From: Aphelenchoides besseyi
Lineage: Eukaryota; Nematoda; Chromadorea; Rhabditida; Aphelenchoididae
NCBI GenBank assembly: GCA_024699855.1
Contig: JAMPIQ010000001.1
Coordinates: 13,888,001 to 13,952,000, forward strand
Length of the DNA: 64,000 bases
Reading direction: 5' to 3'
Part shown: positions 1 through 10,128 of the stretch, piece after piece
Layout: each line of letters starts with the position of its first letter
Numbering within the stretch: position 1 is the first letter of the stretch
Translations under genes and position numbers: made by a program
The notes under the pieces: model-generated
The model's input: the letters and a program-made list of their open reading frames with translations, nothing else
Database searches by the model: none
Told to the model about the DNA's origin: nothing

Positions 1-1794
1 CGAGGGTTCTCGTAGTTCTTCTTCCAATTCGTCAGCAATGTCCTTTTGGACCTCTTCGTCTTCAATTTCCTGCTCTGTGGACGTGACGAATGTGCGTTTC
101 GCTTTCAGCTTCGGACACAGTAACCGATGGTGATTTCCGGCACATGATGAACATTTTCTGTTGCATTGTTTTGCTTGATGATCCAATTGAAAGCAAGCGA
201 AGCATTTGCCCAACTCTTGTAGACGCTTGTAACGATCGTCCAGTGTCTTGTATGTGCTACAGTTCGTGGAGTTATGGTCGGCAGTGACGTTGCAAAACAA
301 GCACTCTCGATTCGCGGTCTTCGACTGTCGTGTTGTGTAGGTCCGATTTGGTGCTCGAATGGGCGAAGCTTTGTGTCGTTTGGTATTCTCGAACGTCTTT
401 TCCACATGCTGAAGACAGTTGAGGAAACCGGTCAGATTGTAAACATCCGATCTGATCGTTTTTATTCGTCGAAGTTCGATGATCGCTGTTGAGTTGAGTT
501 TAGCTTCCAGCTGATGAATGATTAGCGGATTGTCGATGTTGATGCCGTGATTCGCAAATCGTCGTTCAAGTCGTCGAATCTTCAGATAGAACTCGCGCAC
601 TTCAGTTACTTCAGTCAATTGTGGAATCGAGTTGATTTCGTCCATCAGTTTGCGTTGTACGACTTCAGGTCGATTATAAGCGTCATCCAATGAGGCCAAC
701 ATTTCGTCGAATTCGTAGAACTTGAAGGCATCAATGGTGGTTGTCGCTCTTCCACGTACCAAACTCTTCAGGTACTGACCTTTCGCCGCACTACTTAATT
801 GTGGAGAGTTGTAGACTGAATTGAACCAATCGATCCAATTTGAGTACTCGAGAATGTCTCCGTCAAATGTGATCGGTTCCAATTGTGGTGGTCTTACGCC
901 GTGTTGAGCGATCATCTGTGGCTGTACGTTACCGGCGATCGAGACCGAATTCGCGGGCGGTTGAGCGCTCGTGGTTCGTGAAGGAATCGATGGCTGATTT
1001 ATTTGAGTATGTTGTCCAGTAACATTTTGTCGCATCGGTTGTCGTTGGCTGAATGTCGTTAAGCCAATAGACGATGATTGTGTTTGCTGGACATGAGTCG
1101 ACCACATCGGAGCAGAGGATGTTTGCCAAATCGGTTGTGGCATCAGAGAGAGGTGTTCTCCGGTTTCGACGATGGTCGGTAGGACTAATTCTGATGTATG
1201 TGATCTGGTTTGCAATTCCGGCATTGTTTTTGGCGGTGTGTGTCGTTCGTAGATCGAATTGAAATTCGACAGTGTAGTGTTGACAGTTTTCGGTAGTGAA
1301 GTTTTCGGTGTGAGCTGATGGTTAAAAGACTCCTCGGTTGGTTTTGGCGAGCCGTTCATGGACATTTGCGACAAACGTTCTTATTTTTTATCTTCAGTTA
1401 AGTCGTTTAACTTCGTTCCCAACACCTTGATTTTCGATCGAATGACTGACTGCTGTTCCTCGATTTGTCGACGAATGTCAGGTAGATCACACGTCAACAG
1501 GAATTGTGTGTATTCCTCTTCGAGTTCAGAATTTTCGTTTCGTCTGTTTTTCCATTCGTCGCCGAGTGTTTGGATGAATCCCAGGCTTGTTGTCAAACTA
1601 TCGTATTTGAGTTGATGATGTTCGATTGTTTGTTGACACGAGTTAAACCGTTCTTCCAATGACTGAGTTGTATCGTCAACGAAATCCGGAATGTCTGTCG
1701 CTTGCTGTAGGACGTTCTTAATCTCGGCGACTGCGTTCGTAAGCTGTTCCTTGATCTTCTGTATTCGCTCCTTTTGACCTCGAGTTATCATCAT
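1..1794 (-). pseudogene. BEL/Pao retrotransposon gag (partial, runs off left edge)
   Basis: Reading on the minus strand, one frame stays open from 1794 to the window edge except for a single in-frame TAA at 1381-1383. The first ~135 residues are a charged coiled coil starting MMITRGQKERIQKI. A Ser/Thr/Pro/Gln-rich linker follows, then a segment typical of the BEL gag domain DUF1759 (LEPITFDGDILEYSNWIDWF). Three Cys/His clusters of the zinc-knuckle kind come near the edge (CLFC...C, CFACFQLDHQAKQC, CSSC...C). This is the capsid/nucleocapsid part of a BEL/Pao element; protease and polymerase would lie outside the window. The coiled-coil half has a near-identical inverted copy at 11226-11492. 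The single stop makes this copy probably inactive, or it could be a consensus error. Confidence 0.8.
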
Positions 1795-2370
1795 GACGTT
1801 CGCACCAGAAGACTCTTGGAGTTGCTATTGTTAGCCGGAAGTTCTTTCGTGCGTCGTCTAGTTGCTCTCGAAGTTGTTTTCTCCTCTTTTGATGGCGTGT
1901 TCGTGCGTTCGGCTTGACTTTCATCGGGTAGGCGAGTTGGATTTGATCGCTGTAATCAAACGAGTTAATCCGTTCAGAATTTGCTGGTTCTTCGCGCGCC
2001 ACAACCTGCTTTGCACTGCTGCTTGTACCTACGTCTTGTGCCTTCCGAAGAGGCTCAATTGGTGGTGTCGAGGGCGCGCGAATATGCGGTCGTTTGTCGG
2101 CCTGCGAGTCGACTACCGATCTACCTGCTCGTTGCCTCTTTGTTGAAGGAGAAGCAATTTGCGGTACTGTCGGTGATCGTTCTCGCGGCTCGGACGGTGC
2201 TGTGATGCGGGGTCGAATCTCGACGGCTTGTTGTTCGGAATGCTTTCACGTCCGACGGAAACCTTTTAGCTAATGGTCTCGTGGGCGGCAGGCAACTGAT
2301 GGGCTTAAGAGAACGTTTGAACTGTTGCTCTGATCTCTGACGTCACGGTGTGGAAGGACGAAATTAGCGT
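1540..2370 (-). repeat. Left arm of near-identical inverted gag-leader repeat
   Basis: Positions x here match positions 13020-x (10650-11480) in reverse complement. Between about 1640 and 2340 I see essentially no differences. A few substitutions appear towards the gag end, where the two proteins differ at a handful of residues. An upstream ORF (1718-2002, starting MAREEPANSERINS) is identical in both copies and overlaps the gag start in another frame. It may be a short leader ORF, or the true gag N-terminus before a frameshift. The two arms are leader regions of the same element family inserted in opposite orientation. Confidence 0.85.
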
Positions 2371-2700
2371 GAAAATCGATGATTTTCGGAACTTAGTGTG
2401 AAGAATGACACTGCGGAACGCGCACAGACAAAAGGCTTTTATGGTATCGTCGGATGCTTCGGAAGGAAGCCGTTTCTTGCACCATGAAAGAGTTCAACGT
2501 CTCTTCGCAAAAATTGATTCCAGGAGCACCTAACGACCTCCCTTCGCTTGGAGGCCGCCAGGCGGTGTGTTGATTCGTTACCCGAGGATGGGGGTGACCT
2601 CAAACTTGGGTTAATAAACCTTTATACGTAACACGAGATAAACAAAAACGGAATACAAAGGAACGGATTGGCGGAGCGAAAAAAGGGGAGTCGTCGTTCG
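2371..2700 (-). repeat. LTR-like region of left BEL/Pao copy
   Basis: This stretch lies between an env-like C-terminus (higher coordinates) and the gag leader (lower coordinates) on the minus strand, where an LTR belongs. Reading minus, a T-rich tract and the string TATAAAGG lead directly into the SL1-like 22-mer at 2599-2620. Downstream, the sequence resembles the right copy at 10415-10680 only in parts, for example around 2480 (TTGCACCATG). I could not fix LTR ends, a target-site duplication or a primer-binding site. Confidence 0.55.
2599..2620 (-). promoter_or_regulatory. SL1-like 22-mer in LTR (copy 1)
   Basis: Read on the minus strand, the 22-mer starts GGTTTATTAACC and ends AAGTTTGAG. 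It matches canonical nematode SL1 at 20 of 22 positions; positions 7 and 9 differ. It is followed by GT, as the SL exon is in an SL RNA gene, but I see no clear Sm site or SL RNA-like body after it. It is preceded by TATAAA. Its position between env and gag is matched by the copy at 10390-10411. Confidence 0.75.
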
Positions 2701-3260
2701 GAAGGAGCAATCGGAGAAAGTGAATGGGTCGATCGCTTCCCGCAGGATGATCGCTGATTGATTTGGCCGTTGATCCCTGTGTTTTGTCCGGTCGCGGACA
2801 GCTGAGTCGACCGTCGATCGATGACCGGTTTCGTGACTGCTTTCAAGACTCGGAAGATTTGAATCGTGAACCCAATAGTCGCGGTCGTCACCCAGATTCT
2901 CCAAACTGGCATCCAGCATTGCGAGAGCCAATTAGTGAGCCAATTAAGTGGATTGATCGGTTCGGGATGATTCACGACTAAGCTATGGTGTCCGGCCAAT
3001 TTCTTCCATTGCGTATCGGCGGCGGACAATCGTTGTACGTCTTTGATAAGATCACCGAAGAATTTGAGTTTCAACTGATCAAAGACGTGGAAACTGATCG
3101 GGTCAAAGTCGGCGTCGTCATAGGCCAGTTGGGTCGCTGCGTGATGAATCGGATTCATTGAGATCCTCGACGTAGTTCCGTTGCCGGGTTGATACTCGAC
3201 CAGTTTGGACTTCCATTCGATGATCCGAGAGTAGTCTATTACGTGGTGTTCATAAGACAA
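2700..3260 (-). pseudogene. BEL/Pao env-like C-terminal fragment
   Basis: The minus-strand frame 2622-3260 encodes a C-terminal piece of a membrane glycoprotein-like ORF. A ~100-residue ectodomain remnant is followed by a Trp-rich membrane-proximal stretch, a hydrophobic segment (WRIWVTTATIGFTIQIF) and a basic tail. The frame runs on towards the LTR-like region, so the true end is uncertain. Position just upstream of an LTR-gag unit supports an envelope role. It shows no obvious similarity to the env of the right copy, so the two flanking elements may be different subfamilies. The N-terminal part is missing. Confidence 0.5.
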
Positions 3261-4590
3261 AAAGTCTCGCCCTCTCTCGGTCTCTCTCTTACTAGCGTGT
3301 ACACTGTACTCTCTAACATCGCATTCATAAGAAAATCAGTTAATCATTTTGCGCTTAAACCTGTCACTTTTGGCTAATACCTGTCACCTTTTGCTTATAT
3401 CCATCAAAAATTGTCAAGTATAGACCTATATAAAGGTTTTTTTAAAATACAGTAACCATACACCATCCCCTAATAAGATACAAGAATACAGTAACCGTAG
3501 TTTATTACGTAGTGTTCGTAAGAAAAAGTATTTCGAAATCGCGAAAACTCATCAATCATCCGCCTGTCAATTCTTATTACCTTTGAGCTTCAAAAACAGG
3601 TGTTCATTTTGTAAGAAAATTTTCGCGAGAGCATAACCCATGTGAGCAGATGCTTTTTGTGATCGTTTAAGTTGTTCATCAAAACAAACGCTTGCAATTG
3701 AAAAAACAATCTTTGAATAGTACAAAATTGGTGTCATTTGATTGCGAATTTTGATGGGAGTGCGAAAATTACAGCGCTGAATTGTCGTGTTTTCTTTCTA
3801 CAACTCTTTAGTCCAGTTTTTGCACGCCTGTTGATCGAATTTACTATTGAAATTTGTTCTTCAGACACCAAAGTTTATTTCCTACCAGAAAGACTCGCGG
3901 CTTCGCCGCTCGCTTTCTTTACTTGTGTTTTGTGTGCGTTAAACTTGCGGCTTTGTCGCTTGCTTACTTGTAAACAATAACAAAAAATTCAACAATTAAC
4001 TGGTGAAATGCACTGAAATCAAGAAATCAGAAACTTGACATTACATCGATCGTATCCCTGCGAATAGCTGTTTTGGATACATGTATTAAATACCGTTGTA
4101 ACGCTTTTTAATTGCGCTTTCTAGAATGCTAATATACATATTAGAGAAACATCTTAACAACCAAAATATGTGGACCCGCATTTGGAGCAAAAATGAACAG
4201 AAAATTTCTACCAAAGTTAATAACTCCATTGTGATTATTTTATATGCTGTCATATATTGCATGTCGATGAGCCCTACTGATGCGCACAACGCTATGTTCT
4301 TTCAAGGCAATCGGCTTAACTTTCGATATGGTTTGATTAGAAAAACAGATTTTAGTGTTAATTTCAAGTCAAAAATTTACTTAGTAAAAGTTCGTATCTT
4401 GCAAAACAAATGTCAAATATGTACTCTCCATACTCCAATCTATAAGTTGGAACACTTTGTTTTTGCTCAAAACCTCAAAAGCGTCACCCCATCACCATCA
4501 CCATCATCATTGCCGATTATGTTAGGGGAAACACGAACAACAAACAGACGGCAGAGAAAAAAGCAGGTGCCGTAAACAACAACAAAAAAA
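3261..4590. other. AT-rich stretch without a supported gene; short repeats
   Basis: Two direct copies of a ~35-nt segment (TTATTACGT.GTGTTC.TAAGA, near 3237 and 3501) lie ~265 bp apart. Around 3350-3405 a CTGTCAC-TTTTG unit is repeated. Near 3897-3970 two GCGGCTTCGCCGC/GCGGCTTTGTCGC units each precede a GCTT...TTACTTGT string. A (CAT)n-like microsatellite lies near 4486-4511. ORFs at 3738-3980 and 4126-4575 on the plus strand show no recognisable domain. The stretch sits between the BEL fragment and the Maverick fragment and may hold decayed Maverick sequence. Confidence 0.4.
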
Positions 4591-4774
4591 TTATTCGGCA
4601 ATTGGGACGCTTGGTTTCGGTGGTGGCTCGAGGGCATTCAATTTCTCACGTAAGCCGTTGCATCGACGCCAGTAGCGGAACCATTGGATTGTTGTGAACA
4701 CGAACAATACAGCGAGAATAACGATAATGGCCCAACGGATATGATCGGTTTCAACATCAGAACAATTCTTGACG
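4591..4774 (-). CDS. Terminal exon of small single-pass membrane protein (Maverick cargo?)
   Basis: Read on the minus strand, this exon opens after an acceptor TTTCAG and ends at TAA (4591-4593). It encodes a short acidic stretch, a strong membrane segment (WAIIVILAVLFVFTTI), a basic flank (FRYWRRC) and a Pro-rich tail. A 30-nt GT-AG intron (4775-4804) would join it to an exon carrying CPSNMLP; the exon further upstream (towards 4990) does not join in frame by my reading. It lies directly downstream of the Maverick protease on the same strand, so it may be one of the small membrane proteins of such elements. No family assigned. Confidence 0.4.
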
Positions 4775-5071
4775 CTGAAAGGTCCGAGTCGTTGAACGTC
4801 TTACGGAAGCATGTTAGAGGGACACGGTTGTACCTAGAAATGCTTTCATTAACTTCTAAGAAGGTCAACAGAATCTTACCGATGGAATGCTCGGCATTCC
4901 GTTTCCGGAGGGCATTGAGCCCAAATACCACAGTTGCCCTTGAGTTGGCCGACGAGCGGGACGAACGTTTGTTGCATCTTTTTTTCACAACCAAATTGAA
5001 CACGAATGATGTGAAAAATGGTTTTTTGGCGTTTCGTTAAAATTATGCAAATTTGTTACACGTCAGCATAA

Positions 5072-5509
5072 TTACAAAAGTTTATTGACCAAATGAAAAA
5101 CATTAACATCAGAGTTATGCAAAGTTCGTAAATAGTGAACAATTTCATTCATTGCGATTCCGAGCGAACGTAGAATACAAAAAAATAGACAATAATGACC
5201 ACAAACTTCGCTCGTGGCTTTTTGAAAACAAAACGTGTTGGTTGTAACGCTAGAAAACTTGTTCAAAAAATCGGCGATTGGTTTTGGAGGTTTGTCCGCA
5301 AAACTGTCAAAATACTCGGCAGTCGACGGCGAACAAACGTAAATGGCACACCAATGACTTCCGGGCATGTGATGTGGGTCGTGGTTGAGAATGAACATAT
5401 GGGGGTAACTACGGCTTCGAAGTATCTGGTCTATCGGATGGCATCCCCGAAAGATATGGCGAGTTGACGGCAAACGACTCAACAATCTTTCCATTGTTAT
5501 CTCGTTCAT
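5072..5509 (-). CDS. Maverick/Polinton adenain-like cysteine protease
   Basis: A 145-residue ORF with the layout of C5/adenain-type (Ulp1-like) proteases encoded by Mavericks. It has an N-terminal GCHPIDQIL motif resembling the start of these enzymes, a catalytic His in GSHWCAIYV, an acidic partner in YFDSFA, a Gln in FCFQ, and a catalytic Cys in GHYCLFF. All expected active-site residues are visible. In these elements the enzyme is thought to mature capsid proteins. It lies downstream of the capsid ORF on the same strand, and its 5' end overlaps the small membrane-protein ORF by about 100 nt. Length fits the family (~140-200 aa). Confidence 0.8.
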   Translation of the reverse strand: MNEITMERLLSRLPSTRHIFRGCHPIDQILRSRSYPHMFILNHDPHHMPGSHWCAIYVCSPSTAEYFDSFADKPPKPIADFLNKFSSVTTNTFCFQKATSEVCGHYCLFFCILRSLGIAMNEIVHYLRTLHNSDVNVFHLVNKLL

Positions 5510-5672
5510 AGTTCTTGCGATGTGAAGACAACACCTCCAAAGCCGATCGGCACAAAACTCCGAGAATCAACAGAATAGCGCCAATAAAAACGTATAATAG
5601 ACACCGTAAAATTCCTTCTGGAGTAATCAGATTAGAAGGATCGAAAAACGGTAACGTGTCGTTAAAGTCCAT
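5409..5672 (-). CDS. Small single-pass membrane protein in Maverick fragment
   Basis: Starting at the Met at 5672 (the open frame extends to 5717), this encodes ~87 residues. A short acidic/aromatic N-terminus is followed by a long hydrophobic helix (LLYVFIGAILLILGVLC), then a basic and polar tail. It lies between the capsid ORF and the protease on the same strand and overlaps the start of the protease frame. Small TM ORFs are common cargo in Maverick/Polinton elements. I recognise no family. Confidence 0.45.
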   Translation of the reverse strand: MDFNDTLPFFDPSNLITPEGILRCLLYVFIGAILLILGVLCRSALEVLSSHRKNYERDNNGKIVESFAVNSPYLSGMPSDRPDTSKP

Positions 5673-5676
5673 TTTT

Positions 5677-7327
5677 TCAAATAATGAGGTCCGAGCTCGC
5701 TTGCCGAAACTTATCAATAGTTAGAATAGCGTCGTATTCGGCATAAATCAAGAGAACCACACCTCCTTGAGGAATTGGTTTTCGAAATTTCATTTGTAGG
5801 TTTGTTGGCGAATGACGAATCAAATCAAAAGTAGCACGGGTGTCCGCGAATTCAATCAAATTCGCGGATAGAAAACCGATCGCCTACTAAAATCGTTTAT
5901 AAGCGGCCGCTTCACGGCCGTCGGTTATCCTTTTGTTTTGTAGTCGATGGAATAAATTCTCCACCGTTCGACTGCGAACCGTTGATTCACCCGCAGAGGC
6001 CGGGATAGAATTCTCGACTCCAGGGGCATTATTTGGGAAGAAATTAACCAGTTGGGTATATTTTACACTGGTGGTCGACAATGAGGTCGTCAAATCGAAA
6101 CAGTAAATGTTCCAACCGGATTCAAATTGCTTAAGCGAAATGGCGTTAGAAGAATCATTGAACGCGTAACCGGTGGCCATTAGCATGTCGTGATAAGCTC
6201 TCACGTATTGTTGACCATCATCGTAATTCATTTCGTATGGAACTTAAAAAAAGAATTACGAAAAAAGACTAATTCGAACAAACCGATGGATGATCGATTC
6301 CGGCCGTTGTTATGGTAATATCACGTACGTTGTACGGTTTGAAATTGAACGGATTCATCGACTGTGCGCCATTGAACGCCGCTGTTGAAACCATGGCCAA
6401 AACGATACGCCGTGGACATTGATCACCGAAAATGTTCCCGTGAAAATCTGTTCGACCCTCGGTTATGATGAGATGCTTCATTTGTGTTCGACGAAGCGGG
6501 TATTTTGCCGGAGTTTGTTCCAGGTGTGCATGCATTGTCAACGATAGGCTGTCTATGAGATTGAAAAATTTGCAATACAAACGACATTTCGTTATTTGCA
6601 AGTTGTAAGCGGAGTCGGCGGCAGCGCCCGGATTAAAAATACAAAAGTCATCAGAGTTCGGTGTCAAGAAAATGTCCATTTCGGCACCGTTTACCAGCAA
6701 AAGATCCTGATTGAACACGTCGGCAGGTACTTTGCTAATCAGTTGACACGGTTTGCTTAAAGCAAAAATGTTGCGGCTTGAATTGAGGCCCGAATCTGTT
6801 TCGCTCTCTGCATCGGCGTACGGAAAATAGCCGACCTCACTGAGCGAATATGTTTTGGCTTCGTGTCCATTCGACAATAACAGATCGAAATACGATTTGT
6901 ACGAACTCAAACCGTTTCCCGAATAGACCTCACGGCCGCCAATCAAAACTCGACAGTTTTTTACGAAAGTGCTTCCTATTGCTTGAATAGCCGCCGGTGT
7001 GTCTTTGGCTTCCAACGTTTTGCCATTGGATTTTGTTATACGGAATTCGGTAACAAAGTAACTGTCGTTAAGACTAATGTAACTGTTGCCGCTGAGAACT
7101 TTGAAAGGAAAAGGAAACTGTTCAATACTGTTCGTCGCAAGTATTTCACGGTAGTGTCCGCACTTTGTGCGGATCACGAAAGGCCAAATCCCCACCCCCT
7201 TTTTTCCATTATAAAAGCGTCGTGAACGAACGCCCCTTGCTTCTTTTTCTTCCCCTTTTTTGTCCCCTATTTTCACTTGAGCTGAAACGGAGCGGCTCCA
7301 TAAGCTCAAGAGGAAATCCGACAACAA
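5677..7327 (-). pseudogene. Maverick/Polinton major capsid protein (double jelly-roll), interrupted
   Basis: Three blocks on the minus strand read as one capsid protein. 6269-7327 carries the N-terminal jelly roll, including NCRVLIGGREVYSGNGLSSY. 5887-6231 carries the conserved GWNIYCFDLT. 5677-5859 carries the last strands (VVLLIYAEYDAILTID), typical of Maverick capsid proteins of the C. elegans F54H12.2 type. Blocks 1 and 2 are separated by an intron-like gap (6232-6268) whose phase I could not reconcile. Blocks 2 and 3 are in the same frame but separated by tandem TAG TAG codons (5884-5889). Block 2 also carries ~60 extra residues before those stops. The first ~70 codons are low-complexity and may not be coding. 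Polymerase, integrase and packaging ATPase are absent here. Confidence 0.7.
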
Positions 7328-7334
7328 TAAACTC

Positions 7335-8065
7335 TCTCTTTATTTTGGAAGTACGACTAAATCGGTCAAAGACGTTCAAGGCAGCATCCACTCAACTTTC
7401 CCGTCGGTTTTGTGATGACCACAAGTTCTCGTGGGTTTTCACGACTCCACGTTCGCCGTGGCGCGGAGGATTCTTTGAACGTTTGATCAAAGACGTCAAA
7501 AAGGCACTCTTTCGGTCGATGGCATGAACAAAGTGGAATTTCAAATCTACGGAACAACTGGTGATCAAGATCGAGAGTGTCATCAACAAGCGTCCATTAC
7601 TTCGAACTCATGAAGCAACTCCAATCCTCAGACCGTACGACTTCTTGATGCCGGGTGGACAAGAAGTGATTCATCAAATCAGCGACACAGCGGATCCCGA
7701 GTTCAATGTCGAAGTGGAAAGAAGACTTCACAGACAATTGAGCAAACTTCATCAACAGCAGACATCTCAGCTCAACAAATTTTGGACGATCTGGACAAAA
7801 CTTTACTTACCATCACTCATTGATCGTCGACAATTCAACAACGATCGACGTTGTGTCACCAGACCGCCGAAGTTGGGAGAAACAGTAATTCTTCATGACG
7901 ACCAGCAACACCGAATGAATTGGCAAACTGGAATCATTCGGAAGATCCAGACGGACAAGGAAGCAGTCCCGAGAACGTTGGAGATCGAATTGGAAAACGG
8001 ACATCTGATCAAACGCGCAATCAACAGCGTATATCCGCTAGAAGTGCAACAGGAAGATCAAGAAG
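7335..8065 (+). pseudogene. BEL/Pao integrase C-terminal half (in-frame stop)
   Basis: The frame opens abruptly near 7335, next to the Maverick capsid ORF. It carries the end of the integrase core (WRGGFFERLIKDVKKALF, the BEL/Pao 'wrGG.wErli' region), then an in-frame TGA at 7525-7527. Without a frame change it continues into INKRPLL and the DUF5641-type C-terminal domain (GETVILHDD...NSVYPLE) common to BEL/Pao elements. The catalytic DDE residues upstream are missing. The frame is continuous with the env-like protein that follows, so the two may form one polyprotein. The stop and truncation make it non-functional here. Confidence 0.75.
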
Positions 8066-10128
8066 AACAACGAGCAACGGCCCAAGAAGAACAGGAGACA
8101 AGTCCGGAAGTTGAGGGACCACAACGAGTAGTGTGTCCAACACCAGAAGCAACAACTCGACCTCAGCGACGAGCGAAAAACGTGGCTCGAAACAAGATCT
8201 CTCAATGGACGAATCTACGGCCTACTCTGATGATTTTCGCACTCTTAGTCACTTCCGTCATCGCTCAGAAACCGTTCATTTGCCCAAAGAACGCACCACA
8301 TATCCTGTGGATCATGCCATCAATTCCGACGTGTTCGTTCACAGAACACGATCAAGGCGAACCGTTGAGCCTCGAGCTGTTCGAAGTCAATCATCTTCAG
8401 TACGAAGTAAACGGTTACCGGTGTCGACACGACACGCAGATGCATGAGCTGATCACCGATCTCAACGGATATCCACAAGATCGAACGGTGACAGTCGAAA
8501 CCAACGAGATGACCAAAACCGAATGCGAGACGATGATCAGAGAAAAACGATGCAAATTCGGAACGCTGCAACGGCACGGATCGGTTTGGAGAACGAACGA
8601 CCACGTGGACAGCAGCTACACATCGAATCGACTGAGAAGTTTGATTCGAAGACCAGTCGAAGTCACGACTCGCAACTGTGTCTTGGAAAGCATTCGAATC
8701 TACGCCGAGGTGAATAACATTCATCCGAGTTCCATTGCTACCGACATGAGTCAATGCGAATACCAACGAGGTTACTGCTCGATCTCAACAACCGAAGCGA
8801 CAATTTGGGAGCCGACGAATGAACAATCGAAGAAGTACCGCAGTCTGGGAAAGAAACGAGGAACGATGATCGGCCAAAGTTGGATAAGCGCTACAGAACA
8901 GATGATGCTTACGGTTAGACAAGACGGTGAATGGCAAGATGGATTACGGCTCAACGCTACAGCTCAGAACTACGCGGTTGCAATTCGAACCCGAAAGCCG
9001 AGATCGATGCACAGCGACGACATCGCAGCACGAAATCAATACGCGATCCATGAGGTCCGAGAAATGATGAAACCGACGATCATCAATCTCTGCAAGCTGA
9101 TTGAGTTGAATGCGATGGCGACTCATGACCTCATCAAGGCCAATCCACGTCGTTGGGTCCAACGACAATTCAATACGACTGCCATCCACATTCAGACGAT
9201 CAGCGACGAGATTTTGCAAATTCACTTGTGCGCCGAAATCCCGGATATCACCTTCGTTCCTTCACCAACGTGCAAATCAACTCCATCAGTTCGATCCAAG
9301 ACTCTAGACGAGTTGCAACGATGGTACCTGGATCCTGAGACTTTGGAAATCAGCGAACTCGAAAACCGAGCGTCGTGCAAAACGAATCAACTCGTTTTGA
9401 AGATGAACGACAAGTACCAACGACTCAATCATCACAACGGACAACTCAAAGACCATCCGATCAAACGACCTGAAGATCGAAAGCTCACCATGATAACTGA
9501 AGAGCCAATCATTCGAGGGTGGAACCACCCGGATCAATACTCATGGCACAACAGATTGATTGACGACCTCCATCGAGCGGCGAAAGCACATCTCGATGCA
9601 CGACCGGTTACCCAGTCACTTCAACATCTACCACTCATCGCTGAATTAGAAGCGATCTGGCCACCGACGTGGATGAAATATTCGTGGATCTGTTTCGTCT
9701 CGATGGTTACGACTCTCTCGACTCTATTGGCCGTTCGATGGTGTTGGAGCCGAAACACAACCCGTCAAACGCATTCGAATGCGAATCCGAAGTCGACGTG
9801 CAAGTGCAGACGACATCGGACTCACGCCAACGAGCCCAACGAGACAAACCGTTCGTTTCGCTCCAAGCACCTACAACAAGGACAACTGGCATCAATGAGT
9901 AATCAATTTCACTCGTTTACCAAGTTTGTTTATCACGGTTACAACCTGCTTCAACTTCTTTGCTCTCTGAACGTTCAAATTAGCCAAAATGGGATACGGG
10001 AGGTTTTTGTTCCTACGGGTTTTTCCTCACCGTCCGGTCTATTCTACTTACGTCACTTATCTAGTTACGGACCGTCGAGCGATTGTAAATCAGTCGACGA
10101 CTCTTTTCAGTTAAACCTTTCAATCTGA
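8066..10128 (+). CDS. BEL/Pao env-like glycoprotein, in frame with integrase
   Basis: This is the C-terminal ~690 residues of the 855-codon frame that starts at 7561. After a basic linker (RPQRRAKNVARNK) comes a hydrophobic signal-like segment (MIFALLVTSVIAQ, from 8230), then a Cys-rich ectodomain of about 470 residues. A C-terminal membrane helix (YSWICFVSMVTTLSTLLAV, ~9679-9735) and a basic, Cys-containing tail follow. This is the architecture of a class I/II type retroviral-like envelope. Similar envelopes captured from RNA-virus glycoproteins are known in nematode and arthropod BEL/Pao elements. I cannot assign the viral source by eye. No separate start or acceptor for env is obvious. Confidence 0.6.

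Noticed and set aside
4638..5040. ORFs 4638-5003 (minus) and 4684-5040 (plus) as genes
   Set aside because: A different minus-strand frame here gives a membrane helix with splice sites and a better ending; these two look like shadows.
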